Positions 1 to 8,724 of a stretch of DNA of 64,000 nucleotides are shown here, in pieces. Positions within the stretch are counted from its first letter, which is position 1; each line of letters opens with the position of its first letter. The position numbers were made by a program, and so were the translations under genes. The notes beneath the pieces are model-generated. The model did no database searches, had not been told where the DNA came from, and saw only the letters and a list, made by a program, of their open reading frames with translations. The DNA is from Pseudomonas lundensis (lineage in GTDB: Bacteria; Pseudomonadota; Gammaproteobacteria; Pseudomonadales; Pseudomonadaceae), in contig NZ_JYKY01000019.1 of assembly GCF_001042985.1 (NCBI RefSeq), positions 1 through 64,000 on the forward strand, given 5' to 3'.

Positions 1-2
1 TT

Positions 3-404
3 GGTTGGTCAATGAAGTCGCAGATGACCAGCGACGTAGCCATTGATGCACTGCTGATGGCGGTTTGGAGACGTAAGCCGAAGCAAGAGGTGATGATCCA
101 CTCGGATCAAGGCAGTCAGTACAGCAGTTCGGACTGGCGAAGCTTCTTGAAAGCTAACAACCTGGTGGCCAGCATGAGTCGTCGAGGTAACTGCCACGAC
201 AACGCTGTGGCGGAGAGCTTTTTCCAGTTGCTAAAGCGGGAACGGATCAAGCGTAAAATCTACACTACACGCCAGGATGCTCGGGATGATGTGTTCGATT
301 ACATCGAGATGTTTTACAACCCAAAACGACGCCACAGTTTCAACAATCAGCTGTCACCGGTAGAGTTTGAAAAGCGTTACGCAGCGAGCCTGGAGAGTGT
401 CTAG
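3..404 (+). CDS. IS3-family transposase OrfB, C-terminal part (5' cut by window)
   Basis: This is the integrase-like catalytic part of an IS3 OrfB transposase, which cuts and joins the IS ends. The reading frame is open back to base 3, so the methionine at 12 is internal and not a real start. Visible motifs are HSDQGSQYSS, carrying the second acidic residue of the DDE triad, and NAVAESFFQLLKRE, carrying the catalytic Glu with the Lys/Arg that follows it. The end (FYNPKRRHSFNNQLSPVEFE) is the standard C-terminus of the family. The first Asp and OrfA lie outside the window. I cannot tell whether the complete copy is active. Confidence 0.9.
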   Translation, partial: GWSMKSQMTSDVAIDALLMAVWRRKPKQEVMIHSDQGSQYSSSDWRSFLKANNLVASMSRRGNCHDNAVAESFFQLLKRERIKRKIYTTRQDARDDVFDYIEMFYNPKRRHSFNNQLSPVEFEKRYAASLESV

Positions 405-422
405 AAAACCCGGGGCGATTCA
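398..422 (+). repeat. Right terminal inverted repeat of the IS3-family element
   Basis: The 25-base end starts TGTCTAGAAAACCC and finishes with CA; read on the minus strand it begins TGAATCGCCCCGGG, the familiar outer end of this IS group. It contains the transposase stop codon. Confidence 0.75.
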
Positions 423-675
423 ATGCGTTGTTATAAGGCATAGGGTCAAGGCCGGGTTGTTGTCTGGCCATCTTACTTGCAAAGCTGAGATTACTTTGTA
501 GAATTGCGCCACTTTTGATCTTCTTCAAGCCCACACCTGTTCAAAGAGGTTGGGTGTTGTTGCACGTCTGCTTAATATTGCCCCGTGCGTATTAAGTGTA
601 TGTGCGGTGAGCCTTGGGGTTGTTCTGTTCTTACATGGCGCGCCTGTGCGTGCTATCCACAGGTGGAGTTTTACC

Positions 676-2241
676 GTGCGCATTAACCTTCCCGTGACCG
701 GTGTCGAACAAACATTTCCCGAGCATCAGCGGTTGATCTCAGCCACGGATGTCCACAGCCATATCACTTACTGCAATGCCGAATTCGCCGCCATGAGCGG
801 TTTTACTCAGGATGAGTTGATCGGCAGTACGCACAATCTGGTTCGCCACCCCGACATGCCTGCCTCAGTTTTCGAATTGATGTGGCGCTACCTCAAGGCC
901 GGTAAAAGCTGGATGGGGGTGGTCAAGAATCGCTGCAAGAACGGCAACTATTACTGGGTCAGCGCGTATGTCACGCCGATTCTGGAAGGCGGTCGTGTGG
1001 TCGGGTACGAGTCGGTGCGGGTCAAGCCCACCCGTGAGCAGGTGGCCCGCGCTGAGGCGCTCTATGCGCGCTTGCGTGAAGGCAAACCTGCGGTGTCGGC
1101 GTTGCACCGCGTCACTCAAGCCGCGGGCGCCCTGTTACTGCCGGTCACCGCGGCCATCGTGTCGGTTGCCAGTGCTTATGTGCTCCCGACGCTGGCCGCA
1201 CAAAGTCTCACGGCCGCGCTGTTTATCGGGGTGGGGGTGTGGGGGCACCGGCGCGTGGGCCAGCAATTCCAGCACATCCTCAACGCTTCTGCGGATTCAT
1301 TTTCGGACCCGATCAGCGCCAGGGTGTACAGCGACGCCGACGGTGCTGTCGCCCGGTTACACATGATTTTGATCAGCGAAGAAGCGCGTCTGAAGACCGC
1401 ACTGACCCGCTTGCTGGATTTGGCCAACCAGATGGCCGAAGCGGCGGCGGACTCCAGTCAGTTGTCCAGCGACACGGAAAGCGCCTTGTTGCAACAGCGT
1501 GCCGAGACTGACATGACCGCGGCCGCCATGACCGAAATGGCCGCGTCGATCTCCGAAGTGGCGATGCATGTTCAGCACACGGCGGTAGAGGCCAAAACCG
1601 CGAACCAGTTGGCCCAAGAGGGCAGTCTGGTGGCCGGTACCACCCGTGATGCCATTCAATTGCTGGCCAATACGGTGAATCAAATCAATGGCGCGGTGGG
1701 CAATCTGGCCGGCCAAACCCAAGAAATCATGCTGGCTGCCAGCATGATTCGCGCGATTGCCGATCAAACCAACCTGTTGGCACTCAATGCTGCGATCGAG
1801 GCCGCACGCGCAGGCGAGCAAGGGCGCGGGTTTGCCGTGGTGGCGGATGAAGTGCGGGCGCTGGCGGGCAAGACCCGGGAGTCGACCGAGCAGATCCAGG
1901 GCATCATCGAAAACCTGCAAACGGGCGCCGAGGAGGCGGTCAATATTGCCAGTCTGGGCATTCAGGAGGCTGAGCAGGGCGTGCGTCAGGTACTGCAAGC
2001 GCAGGAAGCGCTGCAGGGCATTCGTCAGGCCGTAGAGCGCATCACTGACATGAGCCAGCAGATGGCCGCTGCGTCGCAAGAACAGTCCTCGGTGGCCGAA
2101 GATGTTTCACGCCAAATCAACAATGTTGCTCAAACCGTGCAAAATACCGCGCAAAACGCCAATGCGGCAGTCGTGCGTGGTGGCGAACTCAAACGAATCT
2201 CTACAGGGCTTCGGGCCCTGGTGGATCGTTTCAATCGGTAA
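676..2241 (+). CDS. Aer-like methyl-accepting chemotaxis protein with PAS domain
   Basis: Chemoreceptor of the Aer/BdlA type: a PAS domain (about residues 20-115) without a periplasmic sensor, a hydrophobic pair (about 145-190), and a long cytoplasmic signalling domain whose hairpin tip reads DQTNLLALNAAIEAARAGE followed by GRGFAVVADEVR. I chose the GTG at 676 because AGGTGGAG lies 8 bases upstream at 661-668. It also gives 521 residues, exactly the length of the paralogue at 25080-26645, which aligns from its first residues. The longer open frame to 550 encodes an unlike N-terminus. Aer proteins bind FAD and report redox or energy state to CheA/CheW; the ligand here is inferred. The gene starts about 250 bases from the IS end. 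Confidence 0.9.
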   Translation: MRINLPVTGVEQTFPEHQRLISATDVHSHITYCNAEFAAMSGFTQDELIGSTHNLVRHPDMPASVFELMWRYLKAGKSWMGVVKNRCKNGNYYWVSAYVTPILEGGRVVGYESVRVKPTREQVARAEALYARLREGKPAVSALHRVTQAAGALLLPVTAAIVSVASAYVLPTLAAQSLTAALFIGVGVWGHRRVGQQFQHILNASADSFSDPISARVYSDADGAVARLHMILISEEARLKTALTRLLDLANQMAEAAADSSQLSSDTESALLQQRAETDMTAAAMTEMAASISEVAMHVQHTAVEAKTANQLAQEGSLVAGTTRDAIQLLANTVNQINGAVGNLAGQTQEIMLAASMIRAIADQTNLLALNAAIEAARAGEQGRGFAVVADEVRALAGKTRESTEQIQGIIENLQTGAEEAVNIASLGIQEAEQGVRQVLQAQEALQGIRQAVERITDMSQQMAAASQEQSSVAEDVSRQINNVAQTVQNTAQNANAAVVRGGELKRISTGLRALVDRFNR

Positions 2242-2263
2242 TTGGCAAGGCGTGAAGTGAATC

Positions 2264-3961
2264 ATGGACGATATGTACCGCAAAGCTGTAGATGCTGCGG
2301 CGATCTTTTCTGAAACCGATTTAAGTGGGCGCATCACCTACGTCAACGAGCAGTTCTGTGACGTGTCGGGTTACCCGCGTGAGGAATTGTTGGGGGCCAA
2401 CCATCGCATCCTGAACTCGGGTTTTCATCCGCCCGAGTTCTTTGTCGGCATGTGGCGCACCATTTCCCGGGGGCAGGTCTGGAAAGGCGAAATCTGCAAC
2501 CGGGGTAAAGACGGCACGGTGTACTGGGTGGACAGCACCATGGTGCCGCTGGTGGATGAATCGACGGGGCAAGTGCGCAAGTATTTGTCGATCCGTTTTG
2601 ATGTCAGCGAAAAGCGTCAGTTGCTGCACACCCTGCAATGGCGCGTGGGGCACGATGTGCTGACTGGCTTGCCAAACCGCGCCTACCTCTCCGACCTGTT
2701 GAATCAGGCCCTCGAATCTTCGCGCGCCGATGGCATTCCGCTGGCGGTGTGCATGCTCGATCTGGACGGCTTCAAGGCAGTCAATGACGGTTACGGCCAT
2801 GCCAGCGGCGACTTGCTGCTGATCGAGGTGGCCAAGCGTTTAAAAAGCATCATGCGCGGTGAAGATGTCGTGGCGCGTCTGGCCGGGGACGAATTTGTCC
2901 TGATCCTGCGCCATGTGCGCGATGCGGATGAGCTGCACGGGGCCATGCAGCGGGTGTTGACCGCCATTTCCCGGCCCTACACGGTGGGTGAAAACAGCCT
3001 GAGTGTGTGTGCCAGCATTGGCGTCACGCTTTACCCGCTCGACAACGAAGATGCCGACACGCTGTTGCGCCATGCCGATCAGGCCATGTACGTGGCCAAG
3101 CAAAGCGGACGCAACCGCTATTACGTGTTCGATGTGCTCAAGGGGCGCGAGATCAAGGCCACCCACGAACAGGTCGAGCGTGTACGCCAGGCCTTGGCAG
3201 CGGGTGAGTTGTGTTTGCACTACCAGCCCAAGGTCAACATGCGTACCGGCGAGGTGTTGGGTTTTGAAGGCCTGTGGCGTTGGCATCATCCGAAGAAAGG
3301 GCTGATGGAACCCTGCGATTTTTTACCGGTGGTCGAGCAGACCGACTTGATTATCGACATCGGGGAATGGGTGATCGATCAGGCGATCCGGCAAATGCAC
3401 GAATGGCAAAGGGCCGGGGCGCACTGGTCGATCAGTGTCAACATTGCGGCCCGGCACTTTCAGCGCGCGGATTTTGTGGCGCGGCTTAAGGTGTTGCTGG
3501 GGCGGTATGCGGAGGTGGCGCCCGAAAAGCTGGACCTCGAAATCATTGAGTCGGCGGCCATTGAGAACATGCAGCATGTCAGTCAATGCCTTAAAGCCTG
3601 TCAGGCTTTAGGCGTGCGTTTTTCGCTGGACGATTTCGGTACGGGCTATTCCTCGCTGAGCTACCTCAAACGCTTGCCGACTGAAACCATCAAGATCGAC
3701 AAATCCTTTGTGCGTGACATCCTCCACGATCAGGATGACCTGGCCCTGACCACGGCGGTGGTCGGGTTGGCACGCGCGTTTGGGCGCAATGTGATTGCCG
3801 AGGGACTAGAGAGCGAAGCGCAGGGTTGCCTGCTGATGGAGCTGGGCTGCGAAGTGGCGCAGGGCTATTTCATTGCGCGGCCCATGCCGATTCGCGAAGT
3901 GGCCAATTGGGTGGCCGGTTTCGAACCGCCCGGGGCATGGTTGCAGGCCGCTTGCGCCTGA
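2264..3961 (+). CDS. PAS-GGDEF-EAL cyclic-di-GMP turnover protein
   Basis: 565 residues: a PAS domain with PAC extension (about 10-125), a GGDEF domain (about 130-290) and an EAL domain (about 310-550); no membrane segment. The cyclase signature is AGDEF (about residues 207-211), preceded five residues earlier by the RxxD inhibitory site (RGED). In the EAL domain I can see EGL in place of EAL, the SVNIAARHF Asn, LEIIES, DDFGTGYSS, KIDKSFV, AEGLES and QGYFIARP, so metal and substrate residues look intact and phosphodiesterase activity is expected. Whether AGDEF makes c-di-GMP or only binds GTP is open. It lies 22 bases after the chemoreceptor gene and may be co-transcribed, linking redox sensing by PAS to motility or biofilm control. 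Confidence 0.9.
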   Translation: MDDMYRKAVDAAAIFSETDLSGRITYVNEQFCDVSGYPREELLGANHRILNSGFHPPEFFVGMWRTISRGQVWKGEICNRGKDGTVYWVDSTMVPLVDESTGQVRKYLSIRFDVSEKRQLLHTLQWRVGHDVLTGLPNRAYLSDLLNQALESSRADGIPLAVCMLDLDGFKAVNDGYGHASGDLLLIEVAKRLKSIMRGEDVVARLAGDEFVLILRHVRDADELHGAMQRVLTAISRPYTVGENSLSVCASIGVTLYPLDNEDADTLLRHADQAMYVAKQSGRNRYYVFDVLKGREIKATHEQVERVRQALAAGELCLHYQPKVNMRTGEVLGFEGLWRWHHPKKGLMEPCDFLPVVEQTDLIIDIGEWVIDQAIRQMHEWQRAGAHWSISVNIAARHFQRADFVARLKVLLGRYAEVAPEKLDLEIIESAAIENMQHVSQCLKACQALGVRFSLDDFGTGYSSLSYLKRLPTETIKIDKSFVRDILHDQDDLALTTAVVGLARAFGRNVIAEGLESEAQGCLLMELGCEVAQGYFIARPMPIREVANWVAGFEPPGAWLQAACA

Positions 3962-3965
3962 GCGG

Positions 3966-4709
3966 TCACAGCGGCGCGGGTGCGGTGTAACGCGAAATGA
4001 TGCGCTCTATTTCCCCGGACTGGCGCATGGCAGACAGGGTGCTGAGGATTTTTCCCGTGGGCAGCTGCGGGTCGTTACGCACCATGCAGCTGAGCATTTG
4101 TTCCTGCACCAGCGCCACGTCGTGCAGTTGGTCTGCCGGTTCGAGGTCTTTATTGATCCAGTCCACTGCCCATTGATTACTGACCGCATAGTTGAAGCGT
4201 CCGATGATCAGCATTTGCAGGACTTGTTCCTGGCTGCGGGCGTCATCGCGCTGCAGCCTGCCCGCATCGAACAACGGTTGCAGGGAGGGATAGGTGTAGC
4301 TGAGCACTGTACCGACCGACTGTCGCTCCAGGGTTTGCAGATTCACCGGCGCCGGGCGCTGGCGTGTGCCGACCAGCACATCGCGTTGTGCGAGCAGCGG
4401 TTCGCTCCACAGGTACTGGTCGGCGTTCGGGCCGACCCAGGCAGGGGTGACAAAACAGCGCACATCCATTTCTCCATGGTCCATGGCGCTCTGAACCCGC
4501 GCCCGGGCCAGTACCTGAAAGTGCGCCGGATAGCCTATCTGGCGCGCCAGGCTTTGCATGACGTCAAACAGGATGCCTTCAGTGGGCTGGCCGTTCTCGT
4601 GCCGCACCATGGGCATCGCCCAACTGTCTGCAATGGCGAAACGCATAGGCGGCAGTTCCGCCAGACAGGGCGCGGCGGCCAGTATCAATAACAAGGGGGG
4701 CCAGCGCAT
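3966..4709 (-). CDS. Periplasmic substrate-binding-like protein (SBP_bac_3 type)
   Basis: 247 residues with a signal peptide (MRWPPLLLILAAAPCLA) and then the two-lobed fold of family 3 solute-binding proteins, recognised from ADSWAMPMV, GILFDVMQSLARQIGY and a late INKDLEP region. The start at 4709 is chosen because GGAG lies about six bases upstream and because it places the signal peptide at the N-terminus; eight more codons upstream are open but lack a better site. No permease or ATPase gene is adjacent, so it may be an orphan binding protein or a sensory component. The ligand is unknown. It converges with the GGDEF-EAL gene, four bases apart. Confidence 0.75.
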   Translation of the reverse strand: MRWPPLLLILAAAPCLAELPPMRFAIADSWAMPMVRHENGQPTEGILFDVMQSLARQIGYPAHFQVLARARVQSAMDHGEMDVRCFVTPAWVGPNADQYLWSEPLLAQRDVLVGTRQRPAPVNLQTLERQSVGTVLSYTYPSLQPLFDAGRLQRDDARSQEQVLQMLIIGRFNYAVSNQWAVDWINKDLEPADQLHDVALVQEQMLSCMVRNDPQLPTGKILSTLSAMRQSGEIERIISRYTAPAPL

Positions 4710-4853
4710 AAGATCTCCGGCAGAGGGGGGCAAAACGATATAAATAGCCCGTCAGGCAGCAGCATAGCCAGATTAGGCGGCCACATCGGATGCAATTTTG
4801 CCCTTGCTCCGCTAGCATTAGCGCCTTCCGCTTTTCAGACGCGACGGTTATCA

Positions 4854-6920
4854 ATGAGTTATCAGGTTCTTGCACGTAAATGGCGTCCGCGCTCGTTCCG
4901 CGAAATGGTCGGCCAGACCCATGTGCTCAAGGCTCTGATCAACGCCCTGGACAGTCAGCGCTTGCACCACGCCTACCTTTTCACCGGTACCCGTGGCGTG
5001 GGCAAGACCACCATTGCGCGGATCATCGCCAAATGCCTGAACTGTGAAACAGGTATCACCTCGACCCCGTGTGGCGAGTGTTCGGTGTGCCGCGAAATCG
5101 ACGAAGGCCGTTTTGTCGACCTGATCGAAATCGACGCCGCCAGCCGCACCAAGGTCGAAGACACCCGCGAGCTGCTCGATAACGTGCAGTATGCGCCGAG
5201 CCGAGGGCGCTTCAAGGTCTACCTGATCGACGAAGTGCACATGCTCTCCAGCCATTCGTTCAATGCGCTGCTTAAAACCCTTGAAGAGCCGCCGCCCTAC
5301 GTCAAGTTCATCCTGGCGACGACCGACCCGCAAAAGCTGCCGGCGACCATTTTGTCGCGCTGCCTGCAATTCTCGCTCAAGAACATGACCCCGGAGCGCG
5401 TGGTTGAACACCTGAGCCATGTGCTGAGTGTCGAAAACGTTCCTTTTGAAGACGATGCCCTGTGGCTGCTCGGGCGTGCTGCAGACGGGTCGATGCGCGA
5501 TGCCATGAGCCTGACCGATCAGGCGATTGCGTTCGGTGAAGGCAAAGTGCTGGCTGCGGATGTGCGGGCCATGCTCGGTACGCTGGACCACGGCCAGGTG
5601 TTTGACCTGCTTCACGCCTTGATTCAGGGCGATGCAAAAGCCTTGCTTGAGGCTGTGCGCCATTTGGCCGAGCAGGGGCCGGACTGGAATGGCGTGCTGT
5701 CGGAAATCCTCAACGTGTTCCACCGCGTAGCGATTGCCCAGGCATTGCCTGAAGGCGTCGACAATGGTCACGGCGACCGGGATCGGGTGTTGGCGCTGGC
5801 GCAGGCGATGCCGGCCGAAGATGTGCAGTTTTATTACCAGATGGGCCTGATCGGTCGCCGCGATTTACCCCTCGCGCCCGACCCGCGGGGCGGGTTCGAA
5901 ATGGTGCTGCTGCGCATGTTGGCCTTTCGTCCTGCCGACACCGGGGACGCACCGAGTCAGCCGCTAAAGCCGGTGGGGATCAGCCAGGCCACAGTTGATT
6001 CCGCTCAAGCCGTGGCGACGGCTGCTGCGCTAACGCCGGTCGCGACACCGGTGCCGGAACCCGTCGCGGCGCCTGAACCCCAGGTTGCCCCGCCCCCGAC
6101 GCCTGCCCCGGCCCCGGTGGTTGAGCCACGGGCGCCTGTGGTCGCAGAAGTCGATCTGCCGTGGAACGAGCCCGCTGTGCCGGTCGTCGAGCAAGCGCCT
6201 GCCCCCGAGCCGGTGCTGGAGACCGTCAGTGAGCCCCCCGCGTTGCCGTCGATGCCATTGCCTACCCCGGACAGCGTGGTGCCCGACGCGCCGCAGTGGA
6301 CGGCCGCACCGATCCCCGAGCCGACCGCCGAGCAAGTCGATGCGGCCCTCTCAGGCATGGACCGCGATGACGAGCCGCCGTTGGACGAAGACTACATTGA
6401 GCCGGACATGGACTCGGCGGCCTACAGTTATCTGGACGAGCTGGCCAGTGAGCATGCGGCCGAGCATGAGCCTGCGCCGGAGCCTGAACCGCAGCCCGCC
6501 GCGATGCCGGCGACCGGTCTGGCCCTTGAATGGCTGAACATGTTCCCCAAATTACCGGTGTCGGGGATGACAGCAAGCATTGGTGCCAACTGCACGCTGA
6601 TCTCGGCCGAAGGGGATGAGTGGCTGCTGCACCTGGATCCGGCGCACAGTGCGTTGTTTAACGCGACCCAGCAGCGTCGTTTGAACGATGCCTTGAACCA
6701 ACACTTGCAGCGCACACTTAAAGTCACCATCGAGCTGATCAAGCCCGAACAGGAAACCCCGGCGCAAGCGGCAGCCCGTCTGCGCGCCGAGCGTCAGCGA
6801 CTGGCGGAGGAATCGATCTATGCCGACCCGTTGGTCCAACACATGATTGAACAGTTCGACGCCGCCGTGCGTGACGATACGATCCAGCCTGTCGACGTGG
6901 TCGAGCCCCAGGCGTCGTAG
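4854..6920 (+). CDS. dnaX: DNA polymerase III subunits gamma and tau
   Basis: Clamp-loader ATPase of the replicative polymerase. The AAA+ module has Walker A GTRGVGKT (residues 45-52), zinc cysteines C64, C73, C76 and C79, the Walker B region LIDEVHML, and sensor region ATILSRC. Domain III follows to about residue 370. A long Pro/Ala/Glu linker covers about 380-550, and a C-terminal tau domain that binds the polymerase alpha subunit and DnaB covers about 555-688. I see no A-AAA-AAG slippery heptamer of the kind that produces gamma in E. coli. The gene opens the conserved dnaX-ybaB-recR block. I looked for the SRP RNA gene, which lies near dnaX in some genomes, and did not find it in the 144 bases upstream. 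Confidence 0.98.
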   Translation: MSYQVLARKWRPRSFREMVGQTHVLKALINALDSQRLHHAYLFTGTRGVGKTTIARIIAKCLNCETGITSTPCGECSVCREIDEGRFVDLIEIDAASRTKVEDTRELLDNVQYAPSRGRFKVYLIDEVHMLSSHSFNALLKTLEEPPPYVKFILATTDPQKLPATILSRCLQFSLKNMTPERVVEHLSHVLSVENVPFEDDALWLLGRAADGSMRDAMSLTDQAIAFGEGKVLAADVRAMLGTLDHGQVFDLLHALIQGDAKALLEAVRHLAEQGPDWNGVLSEILNVFHRVAIAQALPEGVDNGHGDRDRVLALAQAMPAEDVQFYYQMGLIGRRDLPLAPDPRGGFEMVLLRMLAFRPADTGDAPSQPLKPVGISQATVDSAQAVATAAALTPVATPVPEPVAAPEPQVAPPPTPAPAPVVEPRAPVVAEVDLPWNEPAVPVVEQAPAPEPVLETVSEPPALPSMPLPTPDSVVPDAPQWTAAPIPEPTAEQVDAALSGMDRDDEPPLDEDYIEPDMDSAAYSYLDELASEHAAEHEPAPEPEPQPAAMPATGLALEWLNMFPKLPVSGMTASIGANCTLISAEGDEWLLHLDPAHSALFNATQQRRLNDALNQHLQRTLKVTIELIKPEQETPAQAAARLRAERQRLAEESIYADPLVQHMIEQFDAAVRDDTIQPVDVVEPQAS

Positions 6921-6994
6921 CGGCGGATAAAAAATTACAGCCCGTGGTCGAAGGCCATGGGCATATTGTGCATATACCGTTTGAGGTGATTCCC

Positions 6995-7333
6995 ATGATG
7001 AAAGGTGGCATGGCCGGCCTGATGAAGCAGGCGCAGCAGATGCAGGAAAAAATGGCCAAGATGCAGGAAGAACTGGCCAACGCAGAAGTCACCGGCAAGG
7101 CAGGTGGCGATATGGTGAGCGTGGTGATGACCGGTCGTCACGACATCAAGCGCGTAAGCATCGACCCCAGCCTGCTGGAAGGCGTGAGCGATGATGACCG
7201 TGAAGTGCTGGAAGACTTGTTCGCCGCGGCCGTTAACGACGCCGTGCGCAAGATCGAAGCCAACAGCCAGGACAAAATGAGCGGCGTGACCGCCGGCATG
7301 CAATTGCCACCGGGCATGAAGCTGCCGTTCTAA
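6995..7333 (+). CDS. Nucleoid-associated protein, YbaB/EbfC family
   Basis: Small homodimeric DNA-binding protein of 112 residues, nearly always found between dnaX and recR. The N-terminal helix is rich in Met, Gln and Lys (KQAQQMQEKMAKMQEEL), followed by the conserved GGDMVSVVMTGRHDIKRVSIDP strand region and a C-terminal GMQLPPGMKLPF tail. The start at 6995 is supported by GAGGTG seven bases upstream; an in-frame upstream ATG at 6944 would add 17 residues that do not look like the family. The gene is followed by a strong terminator at 7345-7374, which separates it from recR. Confidence 0.95.
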   Translation: MMKGGMAGLMKQAQQMQEKMAKMQEELANAEVTGKAGGDMVSVVMTGRHDIKRVSIDPSLLEGVSDDDREVLEDLFAAAVNDAVRKIEANSQDKMSGVTAGMQLPPGMKLPF

Positions 7334-7344
7334 GGTGCTGTGAG

Positions 7345-7374
7345 AAAGCCGGGCTCCGCGCCCGGCTTTTTTTT
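7345..7374 (+). terminator. Rho-independent terminator after ybaB
   Basis: The stem AGCCGGGC / GCCCGGCT with a four-base loop is followed by an uninterrupted T tract, eight T in a row. It ends the dnaX-ybaB unit and implies that recR has its own promoter in the 110 bases that follow. Confidence 0.9.
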
Positions 7375-7484
7375 GCGCGTTTTTTGTCGTCGCTGTCGCG
7401 GGCTGTGGGGGTGACGAGAGCATTTGACGCTGCCTGACCGGGCGGGTATAAACCGCCTCTCGTTGTTTTGTCGGACTTTTCCCT

Positions 7485-8087
7485 ATGAGCTTTAGCCCCC
7501 TGATTCGCCAACTGATTGATGCCTTGCGCACTTTGCCGGGCGTGGGTCAAAAGACCGCGCAGCGCATGGCCCTGCAGTTGCTTGAGCGTGACCGCAGTGG
7601 TGGCTCGCGTCTGGCGCTGGCGTTGAGTCAGGCGATGGAAGGGGTAGGGCATTGCCGGTTGTGTCGCACCCTGACCGAAGACGACCTGTGCCCGCAGTGC
7701 GCGGACCTGCGTCGCGATGACACCCTGCTGTGTGTGGTGGAAGGCCCGATGGACGTCTATGCCGTGGAGCAAACGGGGTATCGCGGGCGCTATTTCGTGC
7801 TCAAGGGGCATTTATCGCCGCTGGATGGCCTGGGGCCAGAGGCGATTGGCATTCCGCAGTTGATGGCGCGCATTGAATCGCAAGGCACCTTTACCGAGGT
7901 CATCCTTGCCACCAACCCGACGGTCGAAGGCGAGGCCACCGCGCATTACATTGCGCAGCTGCTGCACAGCAAAGGTTTGATCGCGTCACGCATCGCCCAC
8001 GGCGTGCCGTTGGGTGGCGAGCTTGAATTGGTGGATGGCGGAACGCTGGCGCATTCGTTCGCTGGACGCAAACCCATCGCATTGTGA
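7485..8087 (+). CDS. recR: Recombination mediator protein RecR
   Basis: 200 residues, the usual length. The order of domains is a helix-hairpin-helix (LRTLPGVGQKTAQRMA, about residues 12-27), a four-cysteine zinc finger (CRLCRTLTEDDLCPQC, about 57-72), and a Toprim domain (LLCVVEGPMDVYAVE through a conserved ATNPTVEGEATAHYI). RecR works with RecO and RecF to load RecA on single-stranded gaps covered by SSB. It follows ybaB but is separated from it by a terminator. Its 3' end faces apt, with a perfect inverted repeat in the 44-base gap. Confidence 0.97.
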   Translation: MSFSPLIRQLIDALRTLPGVGQKTAQRMALQLLERDRSGGSRLALALSQAMEGVGHCRLCRTLTEDDLCPQCADLRRDDTLLCVVEGPMDVYAVEQTGYRGRYFVLKGHLSPLDGLGPEAIGIPQLMARIESQGTFTEVILATNPTVEGEATAHYIAQLLHSKGLIASRIAHGVPLGGELELVDGGTLAHSFAGRKPIAL

Positions 8088-8091
8088 GACC

Positions 8092-8129
8092 CATCGCCCT
8101 TGCTGGCGAACGTGACAGCAAGGGCGATG
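8092..8129. terminator. Perfect inverted repeat between convergent recR and apt
   Basis: Arms CATCGCCCTTGCTG (8092-8105) and its exact complement (8116-8129) enclose a 10-base loop. It fills the gap between two convergent stop codons, so a bidirectional terminator is likely, although no T tract follows on either strand. A dispersed palindromic (REP-like) element is an alternative. Confidence 0.6.
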
Positions 8130-8131
8130 CT

Positions 8132-8677
8132 TTATTCGGTCAGCGAAAACTCAGTCAGGCTGAAGGTCGCAATGCCGATGTCATTCAGGCGCTTTGAACC
8201 GCCCAGTTCCGGCAGGTCGATGATGGCCGCCGCTTCAAAGACCGTTGCCCCCATGCGCCGTGCCAGATTGGCCGCCGCAATCAGCGTGCCGCCTGTGGCA
8301 ATCAGGTCATCCACGATCAGCAACGAATCCCCTTCGCACAGGCTGTCAGCGTGCGCCTCCAAAAACGCTTCGCCGTATTCGGTCTGATAGCCTTCAGCGA
8401 TCACGTCCGCCGGCAGTTTGCCTTGCTTGCGAAACAGGATCAGGGGCTTGTTGAGCTGGTGTGCCAGAACCGATCCGATCAGGAACCCGCGTGCATCCAT
8501 GGCGCCAATGTGGGTGAAGTCGGCTTCGACGTAGCGTTCGATAAACGAATCGGCAATCACGCGCATGGCGCGAGGGGACTGGTACAGCGGGGTGATGTCG
8601 CGAAAAATCACGCCCGGCTTGGGGAAGTCAATGACCGGGCGGATCAGCGATTTTAGGGAGAAGTCGTTCAAGACCAT
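8132..8677 (-). CDS. apt: Adenine phosphoribosyltransferase
   Basis: Purine salvage enzyme that converts adenine and PRPP to AMP. 181 residues, the usual length, if translation starts at 8677 (MVLNDFSLKSLIRPV); the open frame extends further but that part is unlike the family. Visible signatures are PKPGVIFRDITPL, the MDARGFL loop, the flexible RKQGKLP segment, and the PRPP loop IVDDLIATGGTL. The C-terminus ends in SLTEFSLTE, a short direct repeat of five residues that could be a local duplication. The gene lies directly downstream of anr on the same strand, 47 bases away. Confidence 0.95.
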   Translation of the reverse strand: MVLNDFSLKSLIRPVIDFPKPGVIFRDITPLYQSPRAMRVIADSFIERYVEADFTHIGAMDARGFLIGSVLAHQLNKPLILFRKQGKLPADVIAEGYQTEYGEAFLEAHADSLCEGDSLLIVDDLIATGGTLIAAANLARRMGATVFEAAAIIDLPELGGSKRLNDIGIATFSLTEFSLTE

Positions 8678-8724
8678 GATGTGGGTGTGTCCTGGCGTGC
8701 GTAAAGCGCGCCAGTATAGCGGCT

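Larger units (their letters stand above)
1..422 (+). mobile_element. Right end of an IS3-family insertion sequence
   Basis: Only the 3' part of the element is in the window. It carries the C-terminal half of the OrfB transposase and ends in the right terminal inverted repeat at 398-422 (TGTCTAGAAAACCC onward, closing in CA), which is the usual form of IS3-family ends. The transposase stop codon (402-404) lies inside the terminal repeat. The left end and the target duplication cannot be checked. Sequence after 422 is ordinary chromosomal DNA leading to the chemoreceptor gene. Confidence 0.85.

Noticed and set aside
4710..4853. SRP RNA gene (ffs) upstream of dnaX
   Set aside because: This gene is near dnaX in some genomes, but the characteristic GGAAGCAGCC tetraloop region is absent here.
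6085..6537. Alternative reading frame in the Pro/Ala-rich part of dnaX
   Set aside because: The open frame is due to repetitive GC-rich codons of the linker; no start signal and no recognisable product.
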